Of a DNA stretch of 64,000 nucleotides, positions 33,800-45,729 are shown in pieces. Each line of letters begins with the position of its first letter. Position 1 is the first letter of the stretch. Both the position numbers and the translations under genes were made by a program. The notes under the pieces were generated by a model that worked only from the letters and a program-made list of their open reading frames with translations, was not told the origin of the DNA and ran no database searches. The stretch covers positions 53,325,267-53,389,266 of the forward strand of contig OX235270.1 in assembly GCA_944472135.2 (NCBI GenBank), given 5' to 3'. Source of the stretch: Trichobilharzia regenti (lineage: Eukaryota > Platyhelminthes > Trematoda > Strigeidida > Schistosomatidae).

Positions 33800-36690
33800 T
33801 TTAATTGCTTCCTGCTTCAACAACATATCTCCACTTTGTTCTGTTTTCTGCCATCGTCTTGAGATGGGTTTACGATTGACTAAACTCTCTCATCTCTTTC
33901 TCACACGATCTCTTCCATGTCACCCTAGGACAACCCACTCGTTGCTTCCCACTGGGATTGCACTCGAGCTATGGCCTGCATTCCGTGCGATGCCATTCGA
34001 CGGTTTCCTCGACGTGTGCCCAATCCATCTCCATTTTCTACTTATCTGTTGAGCGATAGGCTCTTTATTAGTCTGTTCCCAGAGTTTCTTGTTGCTAATT
34101 CTTTCTGGTAGGCCATTTCACCTTCAGTATGAAGCCCAGAAAAGGCGAAAACTGATGATCTAAGTCTGAAACCTGTTGTTTTCATGACACACCAAGTTTC
34201 TGGCCCGTATATAGGGACCGACTTGACAATTGTGTTGAAAATGCGCACCTTGTTCCTTATGCGGAGTGCAGAAGATTTGTAAACTGGTTCCAGGTTGATG
34301 AAGGTGTAACTTGCCTTTCCAATTCTGACATCTTCATCCGTTCCGCCTGTGGTTGGAATGATGCTTCCTACATAAGTGAAGGTGGGAAGTAACCTCTATC
34401 GAACCTCTCCCGTTGACGGTACTTGTTGTCTCTGTTGGTTGGTTATCTTCATCACCTCATTTTTCTCTATGTTCACCTGGAGTCCTGTCTTCGACGCCAT
34501 CTTCTTCAGCCAGCTTTTGGTTCTCGCCTGCAAGTCTTCGAGATTGTGTGACATGAAACATATATCATCTGCGAAATCTAGACCTTTCAGAGTCTTCTTA
34601 TCGGCCAGTTCAGTGCATTCCTATCTGTTCGCTCCCCTCTTAAGGTGTTCCGCATGATAGAGTCGACCACAATGACAAATATTATTGGTGATAATAGGCG
34701 GGGAACTTTGTTTAACTGCTGTATTCACCTCAGATTCCTCACTGAGTTTTCCGTTGTGAATCACCTGACACGCAGCACTGTCATATAGCCAGCTATTGAA
34801 TGAGGTTGATAAAAAATTGAGGTACACCATAGTGTTGAAGTAGTTTCTAAATTACTTAGCGGTCAACGCTGTCTGTTGAAGGCCTTTCGAAAGTCAAAGA
34901 AGATAGGGTAGAATTTTTGACTGCCATTCTATGCTTTGTTCGATGATGACGCATAGAGTTGCAATTTGATCACCACATGATTTGCCTTTCCTGAATCCAA
35001 CTAGTTCTGGCTGGCGGAGTTCTGTATCCATTGCATCCTTTATTCTCTCCAGGATGATGCAACGTAGTATTTTACTTGGCGTGGACATCAGCATGATTCC
35101 ACACCAGTTCTTGCGGAACGCAGTGTAAGTCGCCTTTCTTTGGCAGCTTGACGAGGTAGTCTTTCTTCCAGTCGGTAGGTTCCTTTCCTTCTTTCCAAAC
35201 TTCTTGCATTAATGAGGCCGTCTTCAGTGCTTTGGAAGAAATGTCGTCTGTCCCTGCTGCCTTCCCAGTCTGGACTTCAGTAGCTTTATCACATACAGGA
35301 TTTATTCTCTCATTGGAGAAGTGGTGTCCACTGTCATTTCCGTGTGTGCTGTTGGTGGTAGGGTTATTTCTGGCCAAGATGCAGGTGATAGACGATTCAA
35401 GAATCCCTCAAAGTGATCAGCGCACTGTTTTATTTGTTTCTCCTCTTTGGTAATTGGGTTCCCTGGAATATCTTTTATTGGTTTCACCATCTGATATAAT
35501 GTCCTGAGGTCTGTTTTACCTACGGCCTGTTCCGCTTTAGTTGCCAGTGTGTCGTATAATTGTCTTTCCTAGCACTCTTCTTCACTTCTTTATTCAGTGC
35601 AGTGTATACTTAACTCAGCTCCCCCTTCTGTTGCTCATCTTTGTATTGAGTCATCTTCTCTTTCACTATCCTCCTCTCTCCTATTAGCATCCGGGTATCC
35701 GTCAAGCTATTCCTTGCCTCGTCTCTTTTTCCCTCCTAGAACAGTTGTACATGTTTCCTCGAATATCACCTTCAGAGAGTTCCAATTTTCATCCACGCAG
35801 GTTCCCTCGGTGGTTACACGTAGCGTCTCCGACTTTGCTCTGATCTGGTCTGTAGTGGAGGTATCCTCCATGGTTTTGTCCTTCAGTTTCTGAATGTTGA
35901 ACGTGAATTGTGGTCTGTCTCCAGTTGTTTTCAGGGATTTCAGCTTCACTTTCAACTAGATGATGGACTGAACCCAAATCTACTCACCTTCCCGACTTTT
36001 TACCCAGTAGGCTGCGTCTACACTTCCTTGAGCAGCATTTAGATGAAATCCATCTGGTTTGTGGTATGCCCGTTAGGCGAAATCCATGTTGCTTTGTGTA
36101 TATCCTTGTATTTGTACACGCTGCCGCTGATCACCACATCATTGAAAGCGCATAAGTGTGAGAATGATTCTCCGTTCTCTTTCATTTCTCCGAGAGCCTC
36201 TCGATCCATGATGTTTTCTCTTCCTGTATTATCAGCTGGTATTCGTATCGCCCATAATGATTTTGATTTCACCATTCGGGATGTTGTCCATTTCTGTTTA
36301 CAGTTGTCTATAAACTCTTCCTCCTCCTGTTGTTCAGCGTTGTTTGTAACACTGTGCGTAGCATTAAATAACTATAAGCTTCCTTTCCTCCTTTTGAGTT
36401 GAATGTTGCTGTTACAATCCTGGATGAAACTGGTTCCTACTGAATTAGGGCTTTGGATACCACTGATGACACCATTATAGCTACTCCCTCAGTGTGCTCA
36501 TGGTTGTCATCTGGGTGACCAGAGTAGATTACTGACTCTCCAGTTGACAATTTCGATAATTCACACCCATTCTAACTGCTCTCGCAGATACCTAGTACTT
36601 CTCTGCCATATCTTCGCATTTCGTTAGCCACCTGAGCAGCCTTCCCAGTCTCGAACATACCATACCCCCATTCTTATTCTTGCTTTCATC
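33800..36690 (-). mobile_element. RTE LINE, near full length, decayed
   Basis: The minus strand can be followed through most of the RTE protein: start region near 36690 (MKARIR), endonuclease pieces (36275-36039 with DREALGEMKENGE and ATWISPNGHTTNQMDF), linker (35955-35707), reverse transcriptase pieces (35377-34621, with TELRQPELVGFRKGKSCGDQ and YDSAACQVIHNGKLSEE) and C-terminus near 34250-33830. The FADD site near 34575 keeps its correct spacing, unlike the copies at 4234-5272 and 58840-61828. Dozens of indels; no target duplication found. Confidence 0.8.
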
Positions 36691-36784
36691 GGGAGATGAC
36701 ACATCGGCTGGCTTTCCGGATGCTTTCACCAGCCCATCTCATTTCACCTCTCCGATTCGAGCGAAGAATGAGATTTTTGAAATA

Positions 36785-36920
36785 GGTATAAAACTTGGGT
36801 ACTGTGGCAGAGGATAACTTCGTTATGGATAAGATTTTATTTTGATAAATTACACAGCTTTTTACATTGATATTAACTGATGACGTTTCGAGCAGAAACT
36901 ATTGTTCATAATCATATGAT
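36785..36920 (-). repeat. Solo PLE terminal repeat (type A tail)
   Basis: Same 140-bp family as 8874-9017 (TGTGGCAGAGGATAACTTCG, CTGATGACGTTTCGAGCAG, TTGTTCATAATCATATGATT). It abuts the 5' end of the decayed RTE. Confidence 0.65.
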
Positions 36921-36999
36921 TTTGAAGTTTTGTATTTTTAATATGTTTTCAGTGTGTTGAATTTTCTCTAGCAGTTTGAAAGATTTAGAGGGTGTGAGA

Positions 37000-37245
37000 T
37001 TGCTAGCCACACACACAAAACCGCCTCTTTAACTGGGATTGGGACCGGCTAGCGATCTAGTTAGCTAGGCGAGGTTGATGATATTAGATTGTTGCAGGAA
37101 GCTTCGGACATAGATTTCGTGCTAGTTGGCATTTGTTAATAAGGCGTACCTGCAACACCGAAGGAACTCATGTCCCTTCTGAGATTCCAACACGGATCAC
37201 CCAGTGCTGCAGTTAGAGACATTCACGATTGACCTCCTCTATTGG
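37000..37245 (+). repeat. Unclassified dispersed repeat
   Basis: This is a GC-richer non-coding stretch whose right part (from gatttcgtgctagttggcat to gttagagacattcacg) is related to 31080-31300. It ends where the small inverted-repeat element at 37253 begins. Confidence 0.5.
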
Positions 37246-37252
37246 ATACTTT

Positions 37253-37485
37253 AATTGGACACTAGTAACTAGTGTGGTGTGTCTAGTCCTTTCTTTGGTC
37301 CAGACTGAATTCTATCAGCCTGGTTTGAAATGTTGCCACCTCCAACCGTCTAATATCATCAAATCAATGTTCACCGTGATGGTCAGATACCTAGAATGGT
37401 TGGCACATTGCACACGTGACTGATAGAATTCATTCGGCACCAAAAAAAGGTTTAGACACATCAAACTAGTTACTAGTGTCCAACC
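37253..37485. mobile_element. Small terminal-inverted-repeat element (MITE-like)
   Basis: The first 65 bp or so (starting ttggacactagtaactagtg, ending gaattctatcag) recur inverted at the right end (ctgatagaattc ... actagttactagtgtccaa, 37422-37485) with about 80-85 percent match. The total is about 233 bp with no coding capacity. Similar foldback elements are usually non-autonomous DNA transposons, but I see no clear target duplication and no transposase, so the class is open. Confidence 0.6.
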
Positions 37486-37489
37486 AGTG

Positions 37490-40080
37490 AAGTAACCTAC
37501 ATGATTAGATAAATGATGTCACTGACATTAGAAACGCTGGTTTGTATTTATAGTATGATTATTGTAAAATGGTTAGAAAAACTATCGTGTGCCAGTGTCA
37601 AGTTATGGAAATGAAAGTTTACTGTAGTTTCAGTTGGTAAGCATATTATAGCCGATATAACAACAAAGACAGAAAAGGGAAAGTGGTTAAGTCACAATAC
37701 TGTTAGTACATGTCTGAAGGCCTGCTTGAATCACTGAATTTCTATTCAACACAATGGATTATATTTTCTCAAATATTTATTGTTTTACCCATTAGCGTTT
37801 TTGAGTAGCGCAATGTACTCACTCACACATTTGATTGATTTTCATACTAGTGGTGAGCTTTTCTAAGAGATGAAAGAAAAATGTCATGAGGGGTTAGTCT
37901 GTGCTTTAGATAGAACAGCATTGTGTCACATGATAGAGAGAAAATATTATGCAAAAATTACGTTGAGAATTCTGTAATTTGCTCAGATATTTTATCCAGA
38001 ATAAAATTATCACTATAGTGATTGAAACAAGAGCAGTAAGTTCAGCTGATCGTCACCATGGATGACTTTATATTCACAAATGAAGGTTGAATTTACAGAT
38101 ATCAAAGATTCCCGTAAACCTAAATGTTCACAGCTAACCATTGTCAAACACTATTATAAGCTTAGTTACTACGTTTATCCTGCCAGTAGCTTTCAGAGTA
38201 CGTTTGGTATTATAAATTTATCGGGTTAACTAATGCACATGTGCTTTTGCAGACTTTTGTTATGATGTATCCGATCACTGTGTGCAACAACATATAAGTA
38301 AACTGGTAAACCCTTCATGGTTTCACTTAATGATTTCTATATCAATATGACTCATAGTAAAGTGTAAACTTTCTACTCTACTTTGTGGATTTTAGTATGT
38401 GATATGTTTTGCTTATTCCTTGTATTCATTTGTCTACGAAAACAGTCCATAAAAAGTTCACTTTAACATGTTGATGTATGATAGGATTTTTACTACATTC
38501 TAAATTACAAAACGGCGATTTACATTTTAGTCAAATAATCTGAAACTTTTAGCTACCACTAGAACCGTCTTATTCTATCCCATATTTTACTGTAAATCTG
38601 AAAATCTTTAAGGCTTGCACATCTTAGAGAAAAAACTTGTAAGCTAACACCATTAGAATAAGGATTTTACTCAAATTATATCACCGTCTCAGTTTATAAT
38701 CTAATACAATAATAAAGCTTTACTCCTGACAATATGTGAACATGTATTACAGAAATTTTCAGCATATTTAGTTCCAAAATATTTCCTATTCACACAGGAT
38801 TTACATGTGAAGTAATAATCTGAAGTATATCATGTGACGTAGCTTTGTTGTATATGAAGAGAAAACCAAATCTGTACATTTTTTCTCCATTTCTTTCATG
38901 GACTGCACAACGTTTAGTGGGAAGCCTCTTGAAACTGCGCGCAATTCATGTAGTGGTCATTTGATATAATTACGCGATTAAACAATAAGAAATGCAGAAG
39001 TGTTTAAGCATTTAAGCATTATCCGGTAGCCGAGCGATTTAAGCAGGCCGCCGCGAGAATACAGTGTACAACGCTTCACAAGATTCAGAATCTGAATCTA
39101 ACTAATCGGGTCAATTCTCAATTAAAAGAGCTTACTGAAAATCTTTATTGTTCAGGTTCCTCAATGGGAAAAATCACATGTAGTGTTTTAAGTTTTCCTT
39201 CTTTAGTATAAATATAGAAATATTCGTAAATTACACCAGCATAACGGGCTTGTACATTTAAACAGAGTGTCTTATGACGCTTACTGTTCTCATTCATTCA
39301 TTCTTCAATAGCTACTTGATATTACCAGTGTCAGGAGGGTTGTTCTGTTTAACGAACACTAAGATTCCATTTAGATAAGTTAAAGATGGGCTATCTGATA
39401 ACTACCAACTACTCATTATATACAGTTTTTTAGTATTATTACGATAAGTTTTTCTCAAAGTGAGCATTATCCACCTACTGTTTTTCTAACAGTCACTTGG
39501 TTATGCATTAAATTAGGAGTAATATGTGTGAAAATGTACTTACCAAGAATGAATTCAAAAATAAGCTGTGATAATATCACAAGTAGTGTATAGAATTGCC
39601 TTCATACAAAATATCTCTTCATCGGTTTGTTCAGTTTTATTATTTGCTGGAATGCTGACGGATATTTTTCAGATAGTTCCATATTATGTCTACTGTTTTG
39701 CGTGATCATATACCTTTTTATATCAGAACTTACGAAGTCGGACAGATATTTCGTTGTTCACTTTCCAACAGACAAAAGAATCGTCATTTTGAGTTGGAAA
39801 GTTAATATCACATAAGTTTATTTTACATAAAGCGTTAGTGACTGAATGACTTTTCATTTCAACTTATTTCCAAGACTTCCTAAATCGCTTTATACAGTTC
39901 CACTTCCTCCTACTTGTAGCTGAATTCATATGTTCTGATAAATGAAATAACCCTTTATATCTGATCTCTCAATCACTACATGTCATTTCATGAATAAAAT
40001 CATTCCTGATTATGTCAAAGGGACTGTAAAGCCAACAGAGTTTTGTTCCGAGTGTATCTGAATACTTCATAACCATTGAC
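37490..40080. other. No supported gene
   Basis: AT-rich sequence. At 39008-39045 ggtagccgagcgatttaagc resembles a tRNA-Leu/Ser D-arm (A box), but no convincing B box or acceptor stem follows. Confidence 0.45.
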
Positions 40081-40081
40081 A

Positions 40082-42440
40082 GTCTTCTCTCACCTGTCCA
40101 TGAAAGCACAACAAAGATGCTACACATCTGACAACCTACTCAATCTAAGATGCATGTTAAAAGATACTAACTGGGATCTATTCTATGAAAGTACATTAGA
40201 TGACTCAATCACCAATACAATCGATTATCTAAAGTTCTGCCTCGACAGATGCTGTCCCAAACAAACACTGTTCAAACGCCTCGACCGCTTCTCGTCTCCT
40301 CACCTCAAACAACTTCACAGGCAAAAAGAAATGTTATATAAATGCAAAGACAAGCTAGGACTTAAAAAGATTAATGCTCAAATCAAATCTGAAATCAAAA
40401 ATCTTAATGCTATCTATAACCAAACACTTTTATCATGCAAATCTCCTATCAGCATGTGGAAATTTTTCAATGAAATTACTGGCAATAGTAAGCGATGCAA
40501 TGTTTTTCCCTCTTGTGATGTTAATGCACTTAATCAGTCTTTTATACGCTCTCCTTCTACTATAACCACTTCTAACGTTACTAATCTTGTAGCTGATAAC
40601 TTCCAGGACTTTAGTACTCTCGATGTTTTGAAATGTCTTAAAACTCTTAAGCCCTCATGTAGTCTTGGTCCTAATGGTATACCGGCATATGTTCTAAAAC
40701 AATGCGCAGATGCTTTATGTTCTCCTCTAACTAACAACCTAAATGCTTCTTTCTCCGGAAAAGTTGTACCCGTTACATGGAAAGACATTAAAATAGTCCC
40801 TGTCCCTAAAGCTGGCAATAGCAAGAACGTAAAGTTCAGACCCATTGCCATCACTTCCCTGTTTCTAAAGCTTATGGAAAATCTAGAACTTCTTAAACTC
40901 GAACCCTCCCTTAAAAGCTTCGAAGACCCCAAACAATTTGCCTACAGACAGGGTAGGAGTACTTTAGACGCTGCAGCTGTCTTAGACAACAGTATCGTCT
41001 CATCATTAGATAAAGGTGCCAAATACGTCCGCTGCACGTTTCTCGACTTCATTTCTGCTTTTGACTCTGTACCTAGATGTCTCTTGCTAAATAATAAGCT
41101 GTCCATGACACAAACTGAGTCCTGGGTCACAAACTGGTTGCATTCCTACTTTTCAAACAGAATGCAGTATACCGTATACAAAGGTAAATCCTCTTCTGCT
41201 GTGCTCACTGAAGCTGGTGTCCCCCAAGGTGCTGTACTCTCCCCACTTCCCTTTTCTTTTTTCTACATGACTTACCATCTCCAAATGCCACTAATTTTGT
41301 TAAACATGCTGACAACCTGACTGTTTCTTTGCCTGTCAAATGTCAAAGTGACTGCTCTAAACTAAATGGGTTTTTATCAGAAATCAGCCAATGGTCAAAG
41401 GGAAACGGTCTTACCTTAACTCCCCCCCCAAATCCCAAACAGTCAATTTCACCTTTAGGCATAAATCTGACCTAAACAAACTGGTTAGCACTCACGAGGT
41501 GTGCAACATAGGTGGCACTGAAACAGAAACCAAGTCGGAAATTAAATACCTAGGCGTCACTCTATCTTCTGATCTTTCCTGGTCGTCTCATATCTTGACG
41601 ATTTCTAAGAAAATATTCCGTCTTACCTTCTAAATCAAGAAGTTAAGACTTTCTGGTGTAACCCAACCCTTACTCCTACAATTCGTTAACTCCCGTATTC
41701 TGCCTAGTATTCTCTATTGTTCCCCCTTAGTTTTTCCTGGGCTACTGAAGAAAGACTATACCTTATTACGCAGGATGTTAAAGGTTGTCAGCAGGGTAAG
41801 CCCCAGGGTGCCACTTAACTAGCTTGTTAATATTCTGGTGGACAGGCATATGGACTCATGTGAAAAATGGGTGAAAACCATTTTATCTAACTCACAACAC
41901 TCTCTACATTCACAACTCTCCCCATGTATCTCTTCAGGGAAAACCAGACGCCTATATAGGAAACTATATGCCCGCACTAGTAAGTACAGAAACTCATCCA
42001 TACCCTACCTAGCTCGTGTTCTGTGCGATAAAGAAAGCATTAGGCGTGAAACCTTTAACTTATTAAATAGTCAGTAGAACAAATGGATCTCGTCTTTCCA
42101 ACTCATATCGTTTATAGGTACAACGTTTTCTTTCTTTTCCTTTTCTCTCTCTTTTTTCTGTTATGTGCTGCTTTGTTTCTTTCTTCCGCTTACGCCAGTA
42201 AATATGCAAGCACCAACTTTTCTAACACCTTCAAACACCGTTCAATTTCGGCTTTGCCGACATACTAATATGTTGTTGTCATAATGAACTGAGATTTCCT
42301 TAATCTATGTAGAATTTTCTTTATTGATAATGTACTAACTGGATGCAATACTGTAGTAAAATGCTGAGAATTCCATTTTGTATTTCGCAAATACTGTTTT
42401 GGAATAAAGCTTATTATTATTTATTTATTTTAATTTGGAA
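40082..42440 (+). mobile_element. CR1-like LINE, 5'-truncated
   Basis: This is a non-LTR retrotransposon fragment starting inside the linker between endonuclease and reverse transcriptase and ending in ATAAAGCTTATTATTATTTA at about 42440. From 40086 to 42113 it is nearly identical to the interrupted copy at 58024-63063. Only a few differences were noticed (for example 40813 G versus C, 40889 T versus A). The 3' UTRs then differ by an indel of about 70 bp. The 5' boundary at 40082 is sharp. Confidence 0.85.
40086..42077 (+). pseudogene. CR1-like reverse transcriptase, frameshifted
   Basis: A 414-codon open frame (40076-41320) contains GPNGIPAYVLKQC, VKFRPIAITSLFLKLME, KQFAYRQGRSTLDA, the palm strand FLDFISAFDSVPR and VPQGAVLSPLPF. 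The frame then shifts: the catalytic YADD region continues in another frame as VKHADNLTVSLPV (near 41310), with HADN in place of YADD, so the second catalytic Asp is Asn. Further shifts follow near the C-run at 41424 and at 41640. The C-terminal part is open at 41838-42077. The endonuclease is absent. The same lesions occur in the copy at 61829-63011. Confidence 0.85.
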
Positions 42441-42444
42441 TGTT

Positions 42445-43190
42445 ATTTGACTAAGCATAGTAAGTATGATTAAACGTAAAGCTTTCAGAATGAATATTTT
42501 AGAAGTCAGCTTAATGATAGCTAATAATTTATGCTGATATGTACGCAGCTAGTCGTAGAACTGTGAAATTCAGCTAATGAGACCAGGTGACACTGTCAGT
42601 AGAAGATGTATGAAACAGAAGGATATGATGTTTTCTGAAGTCAGCTACGCGAAATTTTGATGTAACACTTATTAGCTTAAGCAACCATTCAGCTGCCATT
42701 TCCTTTTCTATTCATCCCTTAAAGGAAGCACAAATACTAGACATCGTTTTAAAATCAGTCATAGTTAAATATACAGAAGAACTCACTTATGTTTCAGCCT
42801 GTTACATGTACAGAGAAACAAAATTTTTCCCTAAGAAAAAGATCCCTATTGCGCTCATTACATAATTTCCACTTTTATTTAGGATAAATGAAAACGAGAA
42901 GAACAATCTTAAGTGATACTTATACAAATCTGACATCATGACATCAAATGAATAAAGATGTCCAAAGAATCCTTATTGCGGTGAAACTAGTGATCGTTCT
43001 GAAAAATAAAACTACACCTACACAGCAAACCAATGATAAGTTTCCAATAATGGTTTCTTTAATATATATCCATGAATATTACTCAAAGGGTTTCACCCAT
43101 GTGTCCCCATGAAAATGCACCTGTATGCTTGCGAAAGAGAATGAAAAAGTGCATAAATAGCGTATTCATCCAATTTAGTAAACAGGGGAC
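42445..43190. other. No recognisable gene
   Basis: AT-rich sequence; nothing recognised. Confidence 0.5.
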
Positions 43191-43199
43191 AGCAAATTA

Positions 43200-43495
43200 A
43201 GTTTGACCATGATTTCCAGTTGTATATATTACGCCCAGAAACCAGTCAGAAAGAGTGCGACTACACCACATATTGGTAGCCGATGTAGTAACAATCAGTG
43301 TGAGCAACGTTGGCCTCAACTTACGTCATGAAATGACGTCAGTTGAAAAGCCACTCATTGTTATCGAGTTTAGTCCCATTTTGTGATTCTTTACAGCGTA
43401 CATGCATCACTGCACAAGATTTGAACCAGCGACCTTCATGTTACGAGGCAAGCCTACTGAAAGTTGAACCACTGCCATATGGCCCAGTTGTCCAA
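43200..43495 (-). mobile_element. Possible tRNA-derived SINE
   Basis: On the minus strand GGGCCATATGGCAGTGGTTC (A-box-like) is followed by GGTCGCTGGTTCAAATC (B box) near 43440-43420, then by about 200 bp of moderately GC-rich non-coding sequence. The spacing between boxes suits a tRNA-like promoter. No second copy was found in the window, so both body and end are uncertain. Confidence 0.45.
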
Positions 43496-43499
43496 TAAT

Positions 43500-45034
43500 C
43501 CTACCTCGTGTTAATTTGCGGTACAGAGAGATGTATAAATGGAAAATTTCACCGGCAAATATTTGTCCTCACACCCTACTATCCTCACCTAGTAACATAG
43601 AGATCCTGGTGAGGACATTTCCGTAGACTGGTAAAGAGTCTCGAAATTTCGCCGAGCAGTACTCTTTGGTTTCCAAAGGTTCTCTAACCGATAACAGTTC
43701 ATAATAGTACTTGAAATCAGTCAAATTTCTGCAAATCAACACTTGAAAATCTGATCTATGTTTTCAGCGGAAATACGTGTATGTCACTTGTTTTGCTAGA
43801 CCTAAAGTAGGGTCAGCATACTCTGAACAATCATTCAAGCATTAACCTCATCCCATTGTTTCTTTTAGCTGCAGTGACAAAGCTTTACTTCACAAAATTG
43901 TAAATCTATGAGCATGCTTAATAATACAAATTCTAAGAGACGTTTCCTAGGTCTGCATAATACTTTTCGTACTTTGTCACTCAATTCACATATTTCTTTC
44001 TTAAATTCATAATCTTATTATGATTGTTGACTACAGGTCAAATACGTATGTTAATATTTCTTTAGAGTTTGTCTTACTATGTTCTCCTTGCTACGTTGAT
44101 AGTGTCTCCGATCCACAAAAATGTTTGACTGACTGCTAAATATTAATCAGACCATTCTGCGTTCTCCTAATTCGGTCTTTCTCTCAACACAATAGTTACT
44201 GACTGAACACTGAAATATTTAAATTCATATTCATATACTGACTATTGCATTCCCATTTATTCACCGAGAGAACAGAAGAGCCTGATGAAGTCAATAAAAA
44301 CAACTAATTGCTTCAATCATTCCTGCTCTTAATTGGTTAGCAATAAAAACAGAAAGCGGCAACAGATGTGTGGAGGAATAACTAGAGTGTACTTTAATTC
44401 TTGAACAGTAATTAACATATATATTCAGTTTTTTAAAACTCAGTCCGCTATATCAGGTAGGCTATTAGAGTTTAACCGAGAGATGAATGCCTGAAACAGA
44501 CTGAAATGGTATTTCGAGCATGTGAAAACATAGTACAATATGAGATCGACCTGGGACACTGACAATAATGTTTGGAATGGCATTGAAAGAATTGCAGCCT
44601 CATCTACCAGCCCATAAAACCTAACATCAATTCATATTTTCGTTCACCTACTAATCTGTTTAAATTCGTACTGAATAATAAGTACGAAGTGAGTGTTAAG
44701 CATAAAAGCGAAAAAGTATATTTTATATGATTTTTGTTTATCTCTAATCATGCGAGATTAAAAAAAAAAAATAAAAACTTGATGAAAATAGCAGCTTCAA
44801 GAGATTTACCACCAAAAATTTTGTACCACAATCTTCCAAGAATAAGAATAGGGTAAAATTTTCAGGTATAAGTGATAAATTCAGTTTCAAACGGTAAAAG
44901 GTATGCGCAGATCTACAAGATTCATTCACAGTAGTTTTCGCTTCAATTATGGAGTATATCTTAAATTAAAGTGTAACAAAGCTGAAGAGCAGTAATTAGT
45001 ATTTTATACATTTTGTGAAGTTTTCATCCTCATA
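43500..45034. other. No recognisable gene
   Basis: AT-rich sequence with a poly-A run at 44760-44778. Nothing recognised. Confidence 0.5.
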
Positions 45035-45083
45035 TTATTAGAATGTGACGGAAAAAACCCATTGAGTCTTGAAGAGAATATAG

Positions 45084-45646
45084 GACAGATTCAGCGAAGA
45101 AAATTTTCTTTATCGACGAAATCATCTTCCGAGGCTGTACAGTCGTATTTATACTTAGAACAATGCATAGTGGTCTATTACTGAGTAATAGGGGGTGACA
45201 TAATTGATGTAATTAATCATAAGTGGCTTTAGAGGTGAAAATTAAAAGTTGTAAATTACATGGTACTCGACGGAACAAAGATAGAAGTTAGAAAAGGTTA
45301 GAATTGCTCTTAAGTGAGAATAAAGTTATTAGAGTGTCAATTTAACAAGTGTGAAGAAGGTGTGAAAATATATGAAATTGATAATAGTGAATTAATTATT
45401 AAAGCAAAAGCAAACTAAAAGTAAAATTAAAGATTAAGAACAAAATCAAAAATATTTTACAGGGAACGATAAGTGAAGCGGTTAAGACCAAGGTAGAATA
45501 AGAGACTGGACAAAAGTTTTCTGTATACAGAGATCAGGGTTGTATTGATGTATTGCCAGCGCCTCCGCCATACACAAAAGCCGGAACCTGACGCCCTTTG
45601 TACAATTTGGCTTCACTTTGTAGATGATGTTGAAAGACGACTCTGG
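45084..45646 (-). repeat. Left inverted arm of the PLE
   Basis: This is the reverse complement of 47251-47813. The minus strand therefore encodes the same C-terminal residues (PESSFNIIYKV ... LPWS) as the end of the main ORF. Confidence 0.9.
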
Positions 45647-45729
45647 TACATCAACACGAAACCAAAAGTCAGAAGATTGATTGCAGCCGAGCACAGAAAG
45701 CAATTGCGTGAGATTCTAAAGAACAAAGT

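Noticed and set aside
39004..39090. tRNA-Leu/Ser-like D-arm (GGTAGCCGAGCGATTTAAGC)
   Set aside because: No B box at the right distance and no acceptor stem, so neither a tRNA gene nor a SINE can be supported.
40534..40932. Minus-strand 132-codon open frame
   Set aside because: It is antisense to the CR1-like reverse transcriptase and is repeated in the other copy for that reason only.
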